From contig JBFLYZ010000003.1 of assembly GCA_040756415.1 (NCBI GenBank), forward strand, positions 1-64,000: a stretch of DNA of 64,000 bases, given 5' to 3'. Source of the stretch: JBFLYZ01 sp040756415. GTDB taxonomy: Bacteria > Bacteroidota > Bacteroidia > JADZBD01. Below, one piece after another: positions 1 through 7,595 of this stretch. The notes under the pieces are model-generated. The model ran no database searches. It saw only the letters and a program-made list of their open reading frames with translations, and had not been told where the DNA came from. Every line of letters begins with the position of its first letter. Position 1 is the stretch's first letter. The position numbers and the translations under genes are program-made.

Positions 1-50
1 GCGCCTGGTTTGGGACCAGGAGGTCGCAAGTTCGAATCTTGCCACCCCGA
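1..50 (+). tRNA. tRNA-Pro (anticodon UGG), 3' part only
   Basis: The window opens inside a tRNA. The anticodon stem-loop is visible at about 5-20 with loop TTTGGGA, giving anticodon TGG. The T arm follows (stem GCAAG/CTTGC at 26-30 and 38-42, loop TTCGAAT). The 3' acceptor strand CACCCCG (43-49) with discriminator A fits a tRNA-Pro starting CGGGGTG, which would lie before the window. CCA is not encoded. Confidence 0.85.
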
Positions 51-124
51 CCGAATATGTAAAGTTCAAGGCCTAAGGTTTTTCAAAGCAGAACCGTAAC
101 TTTGAACTTTAAGTTTTTATAGCC

Positions 125-198
<74 letters not shown>

Positions 199-296
199 CG
201 TGATACATGGTCTTTCCGTTTTTACCGGCCCTGTTCCCTCCTGCCAGTTTTATCTGCCTTTGGTGTAAATTTTAAACGCCTCTTCTTATAAGTAGC

Positions 297-304
297 TACT
301 TTTG
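297..304 (+). promoter_or_regulatory. -7 promoter box TACTTTTG of the DUF5916 gene
   Basis: This is an exact match to the Bacteroidota -7 consensus TAnnTTTG. I see no good -33 TTG at 17-21 bases upstream. Transcription would start near 310, leaving about 12 bases before the ATG at 323. This argues against the TTG at 302 as the start. Confidence 0.55.
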
Positions 305-322
305 TCAGTAACAAAAGCCCTT

Positions 323-2785
323 ATGCAGAGATCTTACGCTCTTTTACTCCTCCTCCTCCCGGCTTTTGCCATCCGGGCCGAAGACACCCTGAAATCATAT
401 ACTGCCGAAAGGATCAGTTCCGCCATTAAGATAGACGGGGTATTGGACGATGAGGCCTGGGCCAGGGCCGCTGCAGCGTCTGATTTTGTCATGAACCAGC
501 CTATAGAAGGTGGTGTCCCCAAGCAAAAGACCGAATTCCGCATCGTGTACGATGATTATGCCGTTTACGTGGGCGCCATGATGTACGATAGCAGCCCCGA
601 CAGTATATTGCACGAGCTGGGTTTTCGCGATGATGGCAACCTCAACGCGGACAAGTTCCGATTCGTGTTCGATCCGTATAATACCCGGCAGGACGCCTAT
701 GATTTCGGGGTATATGCCTCGGGGGTGCAGACGGATTCGCGCTTCAGCGATTACACGTACGATGCGGTATGGGAAAGCGAGGTAAGGATCAATGAAAAAG
801 GCTGGTGCGTGGAGATGAAGATCCCCTACTCCGCCATCCGCTTTCCTAAAAAAGAGGTTCAGGCCTGGGGCCTGCAGGTGACACGCGACATACGGAGAAC
901 AAGGGAGTTTGACCAATGGGCGCTTACCCCGGGAGGGAAAGCCAACCCCCTGGCCTATTGGGGAACCCTGAACGGCATCACCAACATCCAGCCGCCCCTG
1001 CGCCTCTCGCTTACGCCCTATCTTTCGGGCTATGTTGAAAAATCGCCCGAATTCACCAGCGATACCACGTATTTCTATTCCACGGGCTTCTCCTACAATG
1101 CGGGCGCGGATATCAAATACGGCATCGATGAGCGTTTTACCGTAGATATGACCTTACTGCCTGACTTCGGCCAGGTGCAGAGCGATAATAAGGTAAAGAA
1201 CCTGAGCTACCGCGAGATCAATTACGATGAGAACAGGCCCTTTTTCAAAGAGGGCACGGAGCTGTTCAATAAAGGGGCGCTTTTTTATTCGCGCAGGATA
1301 GGCAAAACCCCATCGAACTTCTATACCGTTCCGTACCTGACAGCGGGATCGGAGAAGATACTGGAAAACCCTTCCCAGGTGAAGCTGCTCAACGCCACCA
1401 AGCTTTCGGGCCGCACGGATGGGGGCCTCGGCATAGGCTTGCTGAATGCCATTACCGATAACATGTACGCTACCGTGCAGGATACGGTCACGGGCGAAAA
1501 AAGGGATATCCTTACCGAACCGCTCACGAACTTCAACGTGATCGTATTCGACCAGCAACTGAAGAACAATTCCAAAGTGTATTTTATCAATACCAATGTG
1601 CTCCGCGACTTCGACTGGTATGATGCCAACGTGACGGGCATAGGCTATACCTTATACAATAAAAGGAACACCCACGCTACGGACGGAGCGTTCGAGCTGA
1701 GCCAGAAATATTCCAGCACGGTCACGCCCAACACCTACAGTGCCGCGCTGGGATATCATTACTTTATCGGGATACGCAAGGCGGACGGCAGGTTCCAGTA
1801 CGGCATAGGCCACGAGGCGGTGAGCAAGGGCTACGACCGCAGGGATATGGGATATTACAATACTGATAATTTCATTTCCACGAACATCTATTTCAGCTTC
1901 AATCAATACACCCAGTGGAAGTTCCTGCAGCAATCCTATAATGACATCTCGCTCCACTTTGGCCAGCACTTCGAAACGCATAATACATCGAGCCTGAACC
2001 TGAACGGTGAGTCATTCACGGTGCTGAAGGATTACACCGCCATCTTTTTCGGAGGAGAAACGCAGTTCGGATCGGTTTATGATTATTATGAGCCCCGCGT
2101 GGAAGGCCGCTACTACCGCAGAACGCCTTATTATGTTTTCTGGGCCGGCATTAGCTCCGATTACCGCAAGAAGCTGGCAATAGATGCCAACGCTCACTTT
2201 GCCAGGTTCTGGGAAAAAATGAACGTGAACCACTTTGATAACCGTCCCGGCCTGGGTGGTGATGTTTCCCTGCGCTACCGGTTCAGCGATAAGTTATCGG
2301 CACGCTATAATCTCGGCTATAACCACGATCCCATGAACGATGGCTTTGCGAATTTCGACACCAACGGTGATATCATTTTCGGGGGCCGCGAGCTGTATAC
2401 GGTTGTTAATACGCTTACCCTTAAATATATTTTCAGGAACAATATGTACCTGAGCCTGGTCGGGCGGCATTACTGGAACACGGGCGAATACAGGACCTAC
2501 TATACCCTGGGCGAGTTCGGCCATCTCTTCCCGAACGATACCTATGCCGGCAACAACGACTTTAACTATAACGTATTCAATATCGACATGGTCTTTTCCT
2601 GGCAGTTCGCGCCCGGCAGCTTCCTGACCGCGGTGTACAAGAACTCCATTGAGAACGAAACGCAGGTGGTGATCAAAAAGTTCGGTGAGAACCTGGAGCA
2701 GACGCTCAGCGCTCCCCAGGTCAACAGCCTCTCGCTGAAGGTGCTTTATTACCTCGACTACCAGATGCTGAAGCGGAGAAAGTAA
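323..2785 (+). CDS. DUF5916 / CBM9-like outer-membrane protein
   Basis: An 820-aa exported protein. The N-terminus has a signal peptide (MQRSYALLLLLLPAFAIRA). It is followed by a carbohydrate-binding family 9-like domain (about residues 25-210; typical opening IDGVLDDEAW). The rest matches the DUF5916 type, rich in alternating aromatic and polar beta strands and with the conserved 'REINYDENRPFFKEG' region near residue 330, consistent with an outer-membrane beta-barrel. An open frame extends to a TTG at 302, but the ATG at 323 fits both the signal peptide and the promoter. The substrate is unknown; membership in the family is clear, the barrel role is inference. Confidence 0.85.
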   Translation: MQRSYALLLLLLPAFAIRAEDTLKSYTAERISSAIKIDGVLDDEAWARAAAASDFVMNQPIEGGVPKQKTEFRIVYDDYAVYVGAMMYDSSPDSILHELGFRDDGNLNADKFRFVFDPYNTRQDAYDFGVYASGVQTDSRFSDYTYDAVWESEVRINEKGWCVEMKIPYSAIRFPKKEVQAWGLQVTRDIRRTREFDQWALTPGGKANPLAYWGTLNGITNIQPPLRLSLTPYLSGYVEKSPEFTSDTTYFYSTGFSYNAGADIKYGIDERFTVDMTLLPDFGQVQSDNKVKNLSYREINYDENRPFFKEGTELFNKGALFYSRRIGKTPSNFYTVPYLTAGSEKILENPSQVKLLNATKLSGRTDGGLGIGLLNAITDNMYATVQDTVTGEKRDILTEPLTNFNVIVFDQQLKNNSKVYFINTNVLRDFDWYDANVTGIGYTLYNKRNTHATDGAFELSQKYSSTVTPNTYSAALGYHYFIGIRKADGRFQYGIGHEAVSKGYDRRDMGYYNTDNFISTNIYFSFNQYTQWKFLQQSYNDISLHFGQHFETHNTSSLNLNGESFTVLKDYTAIFFGGETQFGSVYDYYEPRVEGRYYRRTPYYVFWAGISSDYRKKLAIDANAHFARFWEKMNVNHFDNRPGLGGDVSLRYRFSDKLSARYNLGYNHDPMNDGFANFDTNGDIIFGGRELYTVVNTLTLKYIFRNNMYLSLVGRHYWNTGEYRTYYTLGEFGHLFPNDTYAGNNDFNYNVFNIDMVFSWQFAPGSFLTAVYKNSIENETQVVIKKFGENLEQTLSAPQVNSLSLKVLYYLDYQMLKRRK

Positions 2786-2802
2786 CATCCCCTGCCTTAT
2801 GC

Positions 2803-2862
2803 CTGGCGCGAAGTACACGGTTTGGTTAGACAATTCATCGTATCTTCGCGCCAGCTTTTTTT
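2803..2862 (+). terminator. Hairpin plus T-run abutting the lolD start
   Basis: A perfect 11-bp inverted repeat (CTGGCGCGAAG at 2803-2813, CTTCGCGCCAG at 2844-2854) encloses a 30-base loop and is followed by CTTTTTTT, which runs straight into the ATG at 2863. It can be read as the terminator of the DUF5916 gene. The right arm also holds TATCTTCG, a near match to the -7 box, with TTTG at 2821-2824 as a possible -33, so it may instead be the lolD promoter. Confidence 0.5.
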
Positions 2863-3516
2863 ATGATCCTTGCCGAGAACATTCACAAATCCTACGGCCA
2901 CCTGCACGTGCTGAAAGGCGTTAACCTGGAGATCCGGCAGGGAGAAGTGATCTCCGTTGTGGGGGCCTCCGGGGCCGGCAAGACCACCCTGCTGCATATA
3001 CTCGGTACGCTCGACCGGGCCAATTCGGGCAAAGTGCTCATTAATGGCACGGATGTGCAGCAACTGGCCCGCAAGCAGCTTTCGGCATTTCGTAACAGGA
3101 ACATCGGCTTTGTTTTCCAGTTCCATCACCTGCTCCCTGAGTTCACCGCCCTTGAGAACGTATGCATACCGGCCTTTATCGCCAAACGGTCTAAAACGGA
3201 GGCTATCGCCAAAGCAACCGAGCTCCTCAGCTTCCTGGGATTATCAGGACGGCTGGAGCATAAGCCCTCCGAACTTTCAGGCGGGGAGCAGCAGCGGGTG
3301 GCTGTGGCGCGCGCCCTGGTCAACGACCCGGCCGTTGTGCTGGCTGACGAGCCTTCCGGCAACCTTGACAGCAATACCGCCAGGGACCTTCATCAACTGT
3401 TCTTCACCCTTCGCGAAAAAATGAAGCAAACCTTTGTCATTGTAACCCATAACGAGGAACTGGCCAATATGGCTGACCGCAAGCTGGTGATGCGCGATGG
3501 GGCGATTGTTTCCTGA
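2863..3516 (+). CDS. lolD: LolD-type ABC transporter ATP-binding protein
   Basis: A 217-aa ATPase subunit of the lipoprotein-releasing (LolCDE) or MacB-like ABC family. All core motifs are present: Walker A GASGAGKTT (residues 34-42), Q-loop with Q86 in FVFQFHH, signature LSGGEQQR (138-145), Walker B VVLADEP (158-164) and the D-loop SGNLDS. The segment FHHLLPEFTALENV is typical of LolD. It would power transfer of lipoproteins from the inner membrane to LolA in the periplasm. No permease gene (LolC/E) is adjacent, which is common for Bacteroidota. The acetyltransferase follows directly. Substrate assignment is by family resemblance. Confidence 0.85.
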   Translation: MILAENIHKSYGHLHVLKGVNLEIRQGEVISVVGASGAGKTTLLHILGTLDRANSGKVLINGTDVQQLARKQLSAFRNRNIGFVFQFHHLLPEFTALENVCIPAFIAKRSKTEAIAKATELLSFLGLSGRLEHKPSELSGGEQQRVAVARALVNDPAVVLADEPSGNLDSNTARDLHQLFFTLREKMKQTFVIVTHNEELANMADRKLVMRDGAIVS

Positions 3517-3523
3517 CCCGGAG

Positions 3524-4087
3524 ATGAAAAAAACCGCATCCCTAAGGCTTGATTTCAGCCCTTTCCCCAAGCTCTCCACTCCCCGCCTCCTGCTGCGTAG
3601 GATCAGGCCGGGCGATGCGCCCGAATTGTTCTTCCTGCGCTCCGATCCGGCCGTGCTGCGTTATATTAACCGCTCTCCGGACCCATCGGCCGGCCATACC
3701 CGCGTTTTCATCCGCAAACTCCATCAGCTCGAAAAGGACAAGTCAGGCCTTAACTGGGCCATTACCTTAAGAGGCGAAAAGAAGCTGATCGGCAACATCT
3801 GCCTGTGGAACATTAAAAAGGAACATTACCGGGCTGAGATCGGTTATGTACTGCATCCCGCTTACCAGGGGAAAGGAATTATGGATGAAGCGGTAAAGGC
3901 CGTGATCCGCGCTGGCTTTAAGCGCTTCGGGCTGCACTCGCTGGAAGCGCATGTGAACCCGCTGAATAAAGCTTCTATCCGCCTGCTGAAAAGAAACGGC
4001 TTTGCGCGCGAGGGTTATTTCCGCCAGAACTTCTTTTACGAAGGAAAATTCCTGGACAGCGCGGTTTACTCCCTGCTTGCGCGGTAA
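3524..4087 (+). CDS. RimJ/RimL-type GNAT N-acetyltransferase
   Basis: A 187-aa acetyltransferase of the GNAT_3 (ribosomal-protein alanine N-acetyltransferase-like) family. It opens with the usual 'LSTPRLLLRRIRPGDAPELF' segment and carries an acetyl-CoA binding motif A resembling HPAYQGKGIMDEAV, then the 'NPLNKASIRLLKRNGF' helix near the C-terminus. The frame is open from an ATG at 3497 that overlaps lolD by 20 bases. I prefer the ATG at 3524, just after the lolD stop, because homologues start near that point. The acceptor cannot be told; protein N-termini or small amines are both possible. Confidence 0.85.
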   Translation: MKKTASLRLDFSPFPKLSTPRLLLRRIRPGDAPELFFLRSDPAVLRYINRSPDPSAGHTRVFIRKLHQLEKDKSGLNWAITLRGEKKLIGNICLWNIKKEHYRAEIGYVLHPAYQGKGIMDEAVKAVIRAGFKRFGLHSLEAHVNPLNKASIRLLKRNGFAREGYFRQNFFYEGKFLDSAVYSLLAR

Positions 4088-4106
4088 AATGGGCGGTATA
4101 TGAGAT

Positions 4107-4136
4107 AAAAAAAACGGGGACCTTGCGGTCCCCGTT
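4107..4136 (-). terminator. Intrinsic terminator of the cold-shock gene
   Basis: A 10-bp perfect stem (AACGGGGACC at 4113-4122, GGTCCCCGTT at 4127-4136) has the loop TTGC. On the minus strand it is followed by eight T (4114-4107), so it terminates the cold-shock gene. It lies between convergent genes and could weakly stop the plus-strand acetyltransferase transcript as well. Confidence 0.9.
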
Positions 4137-4162
4137 ACATATACGGTTATCTCATCTTGATT

Positions 4163-4363
4163 TTAAGCAAGCTTTACATTCACCGCGTTCAGGCCTTTTT
4201 TGCCCTCCTGCACCTCAAAAACCACGTTGTCGCCATCGCGAATCATGTCGGCCAGGCCGGTTGAATGAACGAAGATATCCTTTCCTCCGTCTTCAGGAGT
4301 GATAAATCCGAATCCTTTAACATTGTTAAAGAATTTTACTGTTCCTTTTTTCATTGTATTCAT
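4163..4363 (-). CDS. Cold-shock protein (CspA family)
   Basis: A single cold-shock domain of 66 aa (63 aa if the second ATG at 4354 is used). RNP1 (KGFGFI) and RNP2 (DIFVH) are both intact. It is a single-stranded nucleic-acid binding protein acting as RNA chaperone. The frame runs upstream to 4435, but the extra residues are hydrophobic nonsense unlike the family, and a promoter at 4535-4563 places this stretch in the 5' leader. The bases before the ATG are A-rich (acaacaaca), normal for Bacteroidota. The leader is about 165 bases, long for this window, which fits temperature-dependent control known for cold-shock mRNAs. Confidence 0.95.
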   Translation of the reverse strand: MNTMKKGTVKFFNNVKGFGFITPEDGGKDIFVHSTGLADMIRDGDNVVFEVQEGKKGLNAVNVKLA

Positions 4364-4528
4364 TGTTGTTGTTTTTATCGTCAGCAAAAGCAGGACGAAT
4401 AGCTGCCTCAATATTCTTATTACCCGCAGCGGCATATTGAAAACCGTCTGCTTCGCCTTTCTTTCAGTAAATGTAGTAGTATTGTGTTGTATGGTAGGTT
4501 ACAAAAAATATATTACACTATCAAAGAA
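4364..4528 (-). promoter_or_regulatory. Long 5' leader of the cold-shock gene
   Basis: If transcription starts near 4528, as the promoter at 4535-4563 predicts, the mRNA has an untranslated leader of about 165 bases. Most other genes here have leaders of 5-45 bases. Cold-shock mRNAs in other bacteria use such leaders as RNA thermosensors; that role is inferred here. Confidence 0.45.
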
Positions 4529-4534
4529 GTGGTA

Positions 4535-4563
4535 CAAAGATAAGTAAATTAATGACACGGCAA
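4535..4563 (-). promoter_or_regulatory. Promoter of the cold-shock gene
   Basis: On the minus strand the -7 box is TATCTTTG (4542-4535) and a -33 TTG lies at 4563-4561, an 18-base gap. Both fit the Bacteroidota sigma consensus. Confidence 0.65.
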
Positions 4564-4784
4564 TAAAAATAATCAGGGCATGTTTTCCCGGGCGGGAAGC
4601 CCGCGGGCAGGAGAATTATTGCCTGTTGCTAGGTTCCTGTTCATATTAAGCGTAATTTTACGCTACGAAAGGCAAAAAGCCCAACCGCTTTCCTGACCAG
4701 ATAGCTTTGCTTCATTTACTCCCTTTCCCGAAGATTTGCTTTTTAATGTTAAACCAAGGCCCCGCTGCGGGGTAAATATATCCT
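4564..4784. other. Intergenic region with GC-rich hairpins; desaturase promoter
   Basis: No gene is seen. It holds two small inverted repeats near 4585-4610 (TTCCCGGGCGGGAA, then GCCCGCGGGC). A possible -7 box TAGCTTTG at 4702-4709 could drive the desaturase with a 70-base leader. A hairpin (CCCCG-CTG-CGGGG, 4760-4772) sits 12 bases before the desaturase ATG, so it would lie next to the ribosome landing site. Confidence 0.5.
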
Positions 4785-5861
4785 ATGAAAACACTTCGAT
4801 TCATTAATAAAGACCGCTCTTCCTTCGCCTCCGTTCTGCGAAAGAACGTTCACGATCACTTCAAAGCACACGGCATTTCCGCGCAAGGCGACTGGACCGT
4901 GCATGTTAAGCTCATCGTTATGCTGGGCATGCTGCTTGTGCCGTTCGTGCTCCTGCTTGCGTTGCCGGTGGGCGGATGGCTTATTTTCCCTTTTGCCGTG
5001 CTGATGGGTATAGGCATGTCGGGGCTGGGTATGTCGGTGATGCATGATGGCGCACACGGTTCAGTCTCTAAGAAGGCATGGGTGAACAAGATGATGAGCT
5101 ATACCATTTACCTGCTTGGCAGCAACCTGTTCACCTGGAAGGTGCAGCATAACGTGCTTCATCATACCTTCACGAACATTGACGGGTATGATGAGGATAT
5201 CAGCCCGCGCGGAGTTATACGTCTTTCAAAGGGCACGCCATTAAAGAAAATGCATCGTTTCCAGTACATGTATGCGCCTTTGTTCTACGGGCTCATGACG
5301 CTGGCAAAGATCGTGAACGACTTCAGGCAAATGAGGCGGTATAACAAGAACGGAATAACCCGGCAGCAGAACGCAAAGCCGGCATGGGAATTCACAAAAA
5401 TGCTAAGCCTGAAAGCCGTATACCTGTTTGCGGTGATCGGCCTGCCCCTGATGCTCACCTCGCTGGCGCTATGGCAGGTGATGCTGGTTTTCCTTATTAT
5501 GCACTTTACAGCGGGATTGCTCATGAGCTCCATTTTTCAAATGGCGCATATTGTTGAGGGCGCTGAGCAGCACCTGCCCGCCCATGACGGCAATATGGAG
5601 AACGAATGGGCCATACACCAGTTGCAGACAACGGCTAATTTTTCGAGGAACAATCATTTCCTGAGCTGGTTTGCGGGCGGATTGAACTTCCAGATCGAGC
5701 ATCATCTGTTCCCGCACATCTGCCATATCCATTACCGCGGCATATCGCCTATTGTGGAACGTACCGCGGCCGAATTCGGCCTGGTGTATAACCTGAAGCC
5801 CAGCTTTCGTTCGGCCCTTCTGTCGCACCTGCGCACCTTAAAGCGGCTGGGAAGGAGGTGA
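4785..5861 (+). CDS. Membrane fatty acid desaturase
   Basis: A 358-aa member of the membrane-bound fatty acid desaturase family (acyl-CoA/front-end type). The three histidine clusters that bind the di-iron centre are all present: HDGAHGS (87-93), HNVLHHT (122-128) and QIEHH (303-307). The Q at the start of the third box is the mark of front-end or linoleoyl-CoA-type enzymes. Four hydrophobic segments occur, at about 42-80, 103-116, 205-235 and 236-252. It introduces a double bond into acyl chains in the inner membrane, with oxygen and an electron donor. A desaturase and a cold-shock gene side by side, divergently transcribed, suggest low-temperature adaptation, but no shared operator is seen. 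Confidence 0.92.
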   Translation: MKTLRFINKDRSSFASVLRKNVHDHFKAHGISAQGDWTVHVKLIVMLGMLLVPFVLLLALPVGGWLIFPFAVLMGIGMSGLGMSVMHDGAHGSVSKKAWVNKMMSYTIYLLGSNLFTWKVQHNVLHHTFTNIDGYDEDISPRGVIRLSKGTPLKKMHRFQYMYAPLFYGLMTLAKIVNDFRQMRRYNKNGITRQQNAKPAWEFTKMLSLKAVYLFAVIGLPLMLTSLALWQVMLVFLIMHFTAGLLMSSIFQMAHIVEGAEQHLPAHDGNMENEWAIHQLQTTANFSRNNHFLSWFAGGLNFQIEHHLFPHICHIHYRGISPIVERTAAEFGLVYNLKPSFRSALLSHLRTLKRLGRR

Positions 5862-5904
5862 CCCGCCACAATATTTTTGCGGGAACAGCGTTATGCCATA
5901 AAAA

Positions 5905-6225
5905 ATGAAACGGACCTTTCTCCTGCTCCTGTTGCCGCTACTGGCGGGCTGCACCCGCGACATTCCCGGTTGCATACACGCCAGGATAAACGAATTCAAA
6001 ACGCAGCAGGCATGCGCGCAGGGCGCTTCGGTAAAAAAATACGTGTTTCAGGGCAAAGATGCGTATGTCTTCGATCCGGGCACCTGCGGTGCCGATCTTG
6101 CCTCCGAAGTAACCGATTCTGACTGCAATACCCTCGGATACCTGGGAGGCATTTCAGGAAATACGAAGATCAATGGAGAGGAGTTCTCAAGGGCCAGGTT
6201 TAAGGAAACGATCTGGCAGCGATAG
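5905..6225 (+). CDS. Small lipoprotein, DUF6970-like
   Basis: A 106-aa predicted lipoprotein. The signal peptide ends in the lipobox LAGC (Cys15). The mature part has several cysteines and the pattern 'VFQGKDAYVFDPG(T)C' then 'LGGISGNTKINGEEF'. I recall this pattern from the small Bacteroidota lipoprotein family DUF6970, but I could not check it. No function is known. It follows the desaturase by 43 bases on the same strand and may share its transcript. Confidence 0.7.
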   Translation: MKRTFLLLLLPLLAGCTRDIPGCIHARINEFKTQQACAQGASVKKYVFQGKDAYVFDPGTCGADLASEVTDSDCNTLGYLGGISGNTKINGEEFSRARFKETIWQR

Positions 6226-6255
6226 CGTATTCTAGCCAATCATACGGATAAAATC

Positions 6256-6269
6256 CTGCCGGCCGGCAG
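6256..6269. repeat. 14-bp perfect palindrome between convergent genes
   Basis: CTGCCGGCCGGCAG lies in the 59-base gap between the lipoprotein and pdxH. There is no T-run on either side, so it is not a typical terminator. It may still slow transcription from both sides. Confidence 0.5.
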
Positions 6270-6284
6270 CTTCCGGCCCGAGTC

Positions 6285-6935
6285 TTAGGGCGCCAGGCGT
6301 TCTATTTTCCAGCCTTCGCTGGTCCTGCTGTACAGCAGGCGGTCGTGAAGGCGGTTGGGCCTTCCCTGCCAGAATTCGATCTGCGCGGGAAGCAATACAT
6401 ATCCGCCCCAATAGGGCGGACGCGGCACCTCCTTACCCTCAAAGGTTTTTTCTGCTTCCCCATAGCGCGTGTCCAGCTCGGCCCTGCTGCCGATCACGTT
6501 GCTTTGTGACGACACCCAGGCGCCAATCTGCGAATTGCGGGGGCGGCTCCTGAAATAAGAATCGGACTCCTCATCGGCCTGCTTGCGAAGCGCGCCCTCT
6601 ATCCTCACCTGCCGCTCCACTTCGGGCCAGAAAAAAAGCAGGCTGGCATTCGCATTGTGTGCGATATCTTTTCCCTTGCGGCTGTTATAGTTGGTATAAA
6701 AGATAAAGCCTTCGTTAGAGAAGTTGCGCAGCAGCACGATGCGCGAAGAGGGCTTCCCCTCAGGCGATACGGTGGAAAGGGCCATGGCGTTGGGTTCCCT
6801 GGCCTCGGCTTCTATGGCCTGCATGAACCACTTTTCAAACTGCCGGATGCCGTCTTTATCCGCTGTAGCCTCATCCAATGTTCTTTTGGAAAAGTCGTAA
6901 CGCAGCTTGTTGATATATTCCCGCAGGTCTTCCAT
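6285..6935 (-). CDS. pdxH: Pyridoxamine 5'-phosphate oxidase PdxH
   Basis: A 216-aa flavoenzyme that oxidises pyridoxamine or pyridoxine 5'-phosphate to pyridoxal 5'-phosphate using FMN and oxygen. Family signatures are intact: 'AMALSTVSPEGKPSSRIVLL' (FMN-binding strand), 'TNYNSRKGKDI', 'VRIEG', 'SYFRSRPRNSQIGAW' and the C-terminal 'IEFWQGRPNRLHDRLLY' followed by the closing 'ERLAP'. Length is normal. It is divergent from yqgE, and the two promoters overlap. Confidence 0.96.
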   Translation of the reverse strand: MEDLREYINKLRYDFSKRTLDEATADKDGIRQFEKWFMQAIEAEAREPNAMALSTVSPEGKPSSRIVLLRNFSNEGFIFYTNYNSRKGKDIAHNANASLLFFWPEVERQVRIEGALRKQADEESDSYFRSRPRNSQIGAWVSSQSNVIGSRAELDTRYGEAEKTFEGKEVPRPPYWGGYVLLPAQIEFWQGRPNRLHDRLLYSRTSEGWKIERLAP

Positions 6936-6982
6936 AGGTAAACTGTAACAAATCTATTAAAAAAGTAAATGCGTATATGTTA

Positions 6983-7013
6983 TTGACAGTCTCAAAAATA
7001 GTACTTAGTATTG
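6983..7013 (+). promoter_or_regulatory. Promoter of yqgE
   Basis: A -33 TTG (6983-6985) and a -7 box TAGTATTG (7006-7013, one mismatch to TAnnTTTG) are separated by 20 bases. Transcription would start almost at the ATG (7021), making the mRNA nearly leaderless. The region is shared with the pdxH promoter. Confidence 0.45.
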
Positions 7014-7021
7014 TCAGGCAA
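6993..7021 (-). promoter_or_regulatory. Promoter of pdxH
   Basis: On the minus strand the -7 box is TATTTTTG (7000-6993), an exact match, and a -33 TTG lies at 7021-7019 with an 18-base gap. It overlaps the divergent yqgE promoter, so the two genes may compete for polymerase. Confidence 0.55.
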
Positions 7022-7593
7022 TGAGCGGACTTATACCCGGAAATATTGAGCCCGGACAGGGCAAGCTCCTGATCGCTGAGCCTTTCCTGAAAGACACTTA
7101 TTTCAGGCGTACGGTAGTGCTGCTTGCCGCTCATAACGAAGAGGGCTCTTTCGGCTTCATCCTGAACAAGGAGCTGGAGATATCGCTTTGCGAGCTGATC
7201 AAGGACCTTCCCGATGTAAAGACCAAGGTCTTCCTGGGCGGCCCGGTTCAGCGCGATAACCTGTTCTACATCCATTCCCTGGGCGATATCGTGGAGAACA
7301 GCGTAGAGATAGGAGGCGGTATTTACTGGGGCGGGGATTTCGAGACCATCAAATCGCTGATCAGGCGCAACGAGGTGAGCCGGAAACAGGTTCGTTTCTT
7401 CATCGGGTACTCCGGGTGGAGCCCCGGTCAACTGGATGAGGAGCTGAAAGAGCGCTCGTGGATCATTTCCGACCTGGACAAAAAACGGGTGCTGGAAAGC
7501 AGGCACAAAGACCTGTGGAAGAACGCCCTCAAAGATATGGGCAGCGAATACGCGCAATTCGCCAATTATCCCGAGGATCCCCAGCTCAACTGA
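7021..7593 (+). CDS. YqgE/AlgH family protein
   Basis: A 190-aa protein of the YqgE/AlgH (UPF0301, DUF179) family. Typical parts are 'GKLLIAEPFLKDTYFRRTVV', 'GSFGFILNK', 'VFLGGPVQRD', 'FIGYSGWSPGQLDEEL' and 'WKNALKDMGSEYAQFANYP'. It is a conserved cytosolic protein of unclear biochemical role. It is convergent with the aminotransferase; the stops are 2 bases apart. Confidence 0.93.
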   Translation: MSGLIPGNIEPGQGKLLIAEPFLKDTYFRRTVVLLAAHNEEGSFGFILNKELEISLCELIKDLPDVKTKVFLGGPVQRDNLFYIHSLGDIVENSVEIGGGIYWGGDFETIKSLIRRNEVSRKQVRFFIGYSGWSPGQLDEELKERSWIISDLDKKRVLESRHKDLWKNALKDMGSEYAQFANYPEDPQLN

Positions 7594-7595
7594 GC

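Noticed and set aside
302..322. TTG at 302 as the start of the DUF5916 gene
   Set aside because: It overlaps the -7 box TACTTTTG. The ATG at 323 begins a proper signal peptide.
4299..4547. 82-aa hydrophobic frame opposite the cold-shock gene
   Set aside because: It is antisense to the cold-shock leader; hydrophobicity comes from the T-rich strand.
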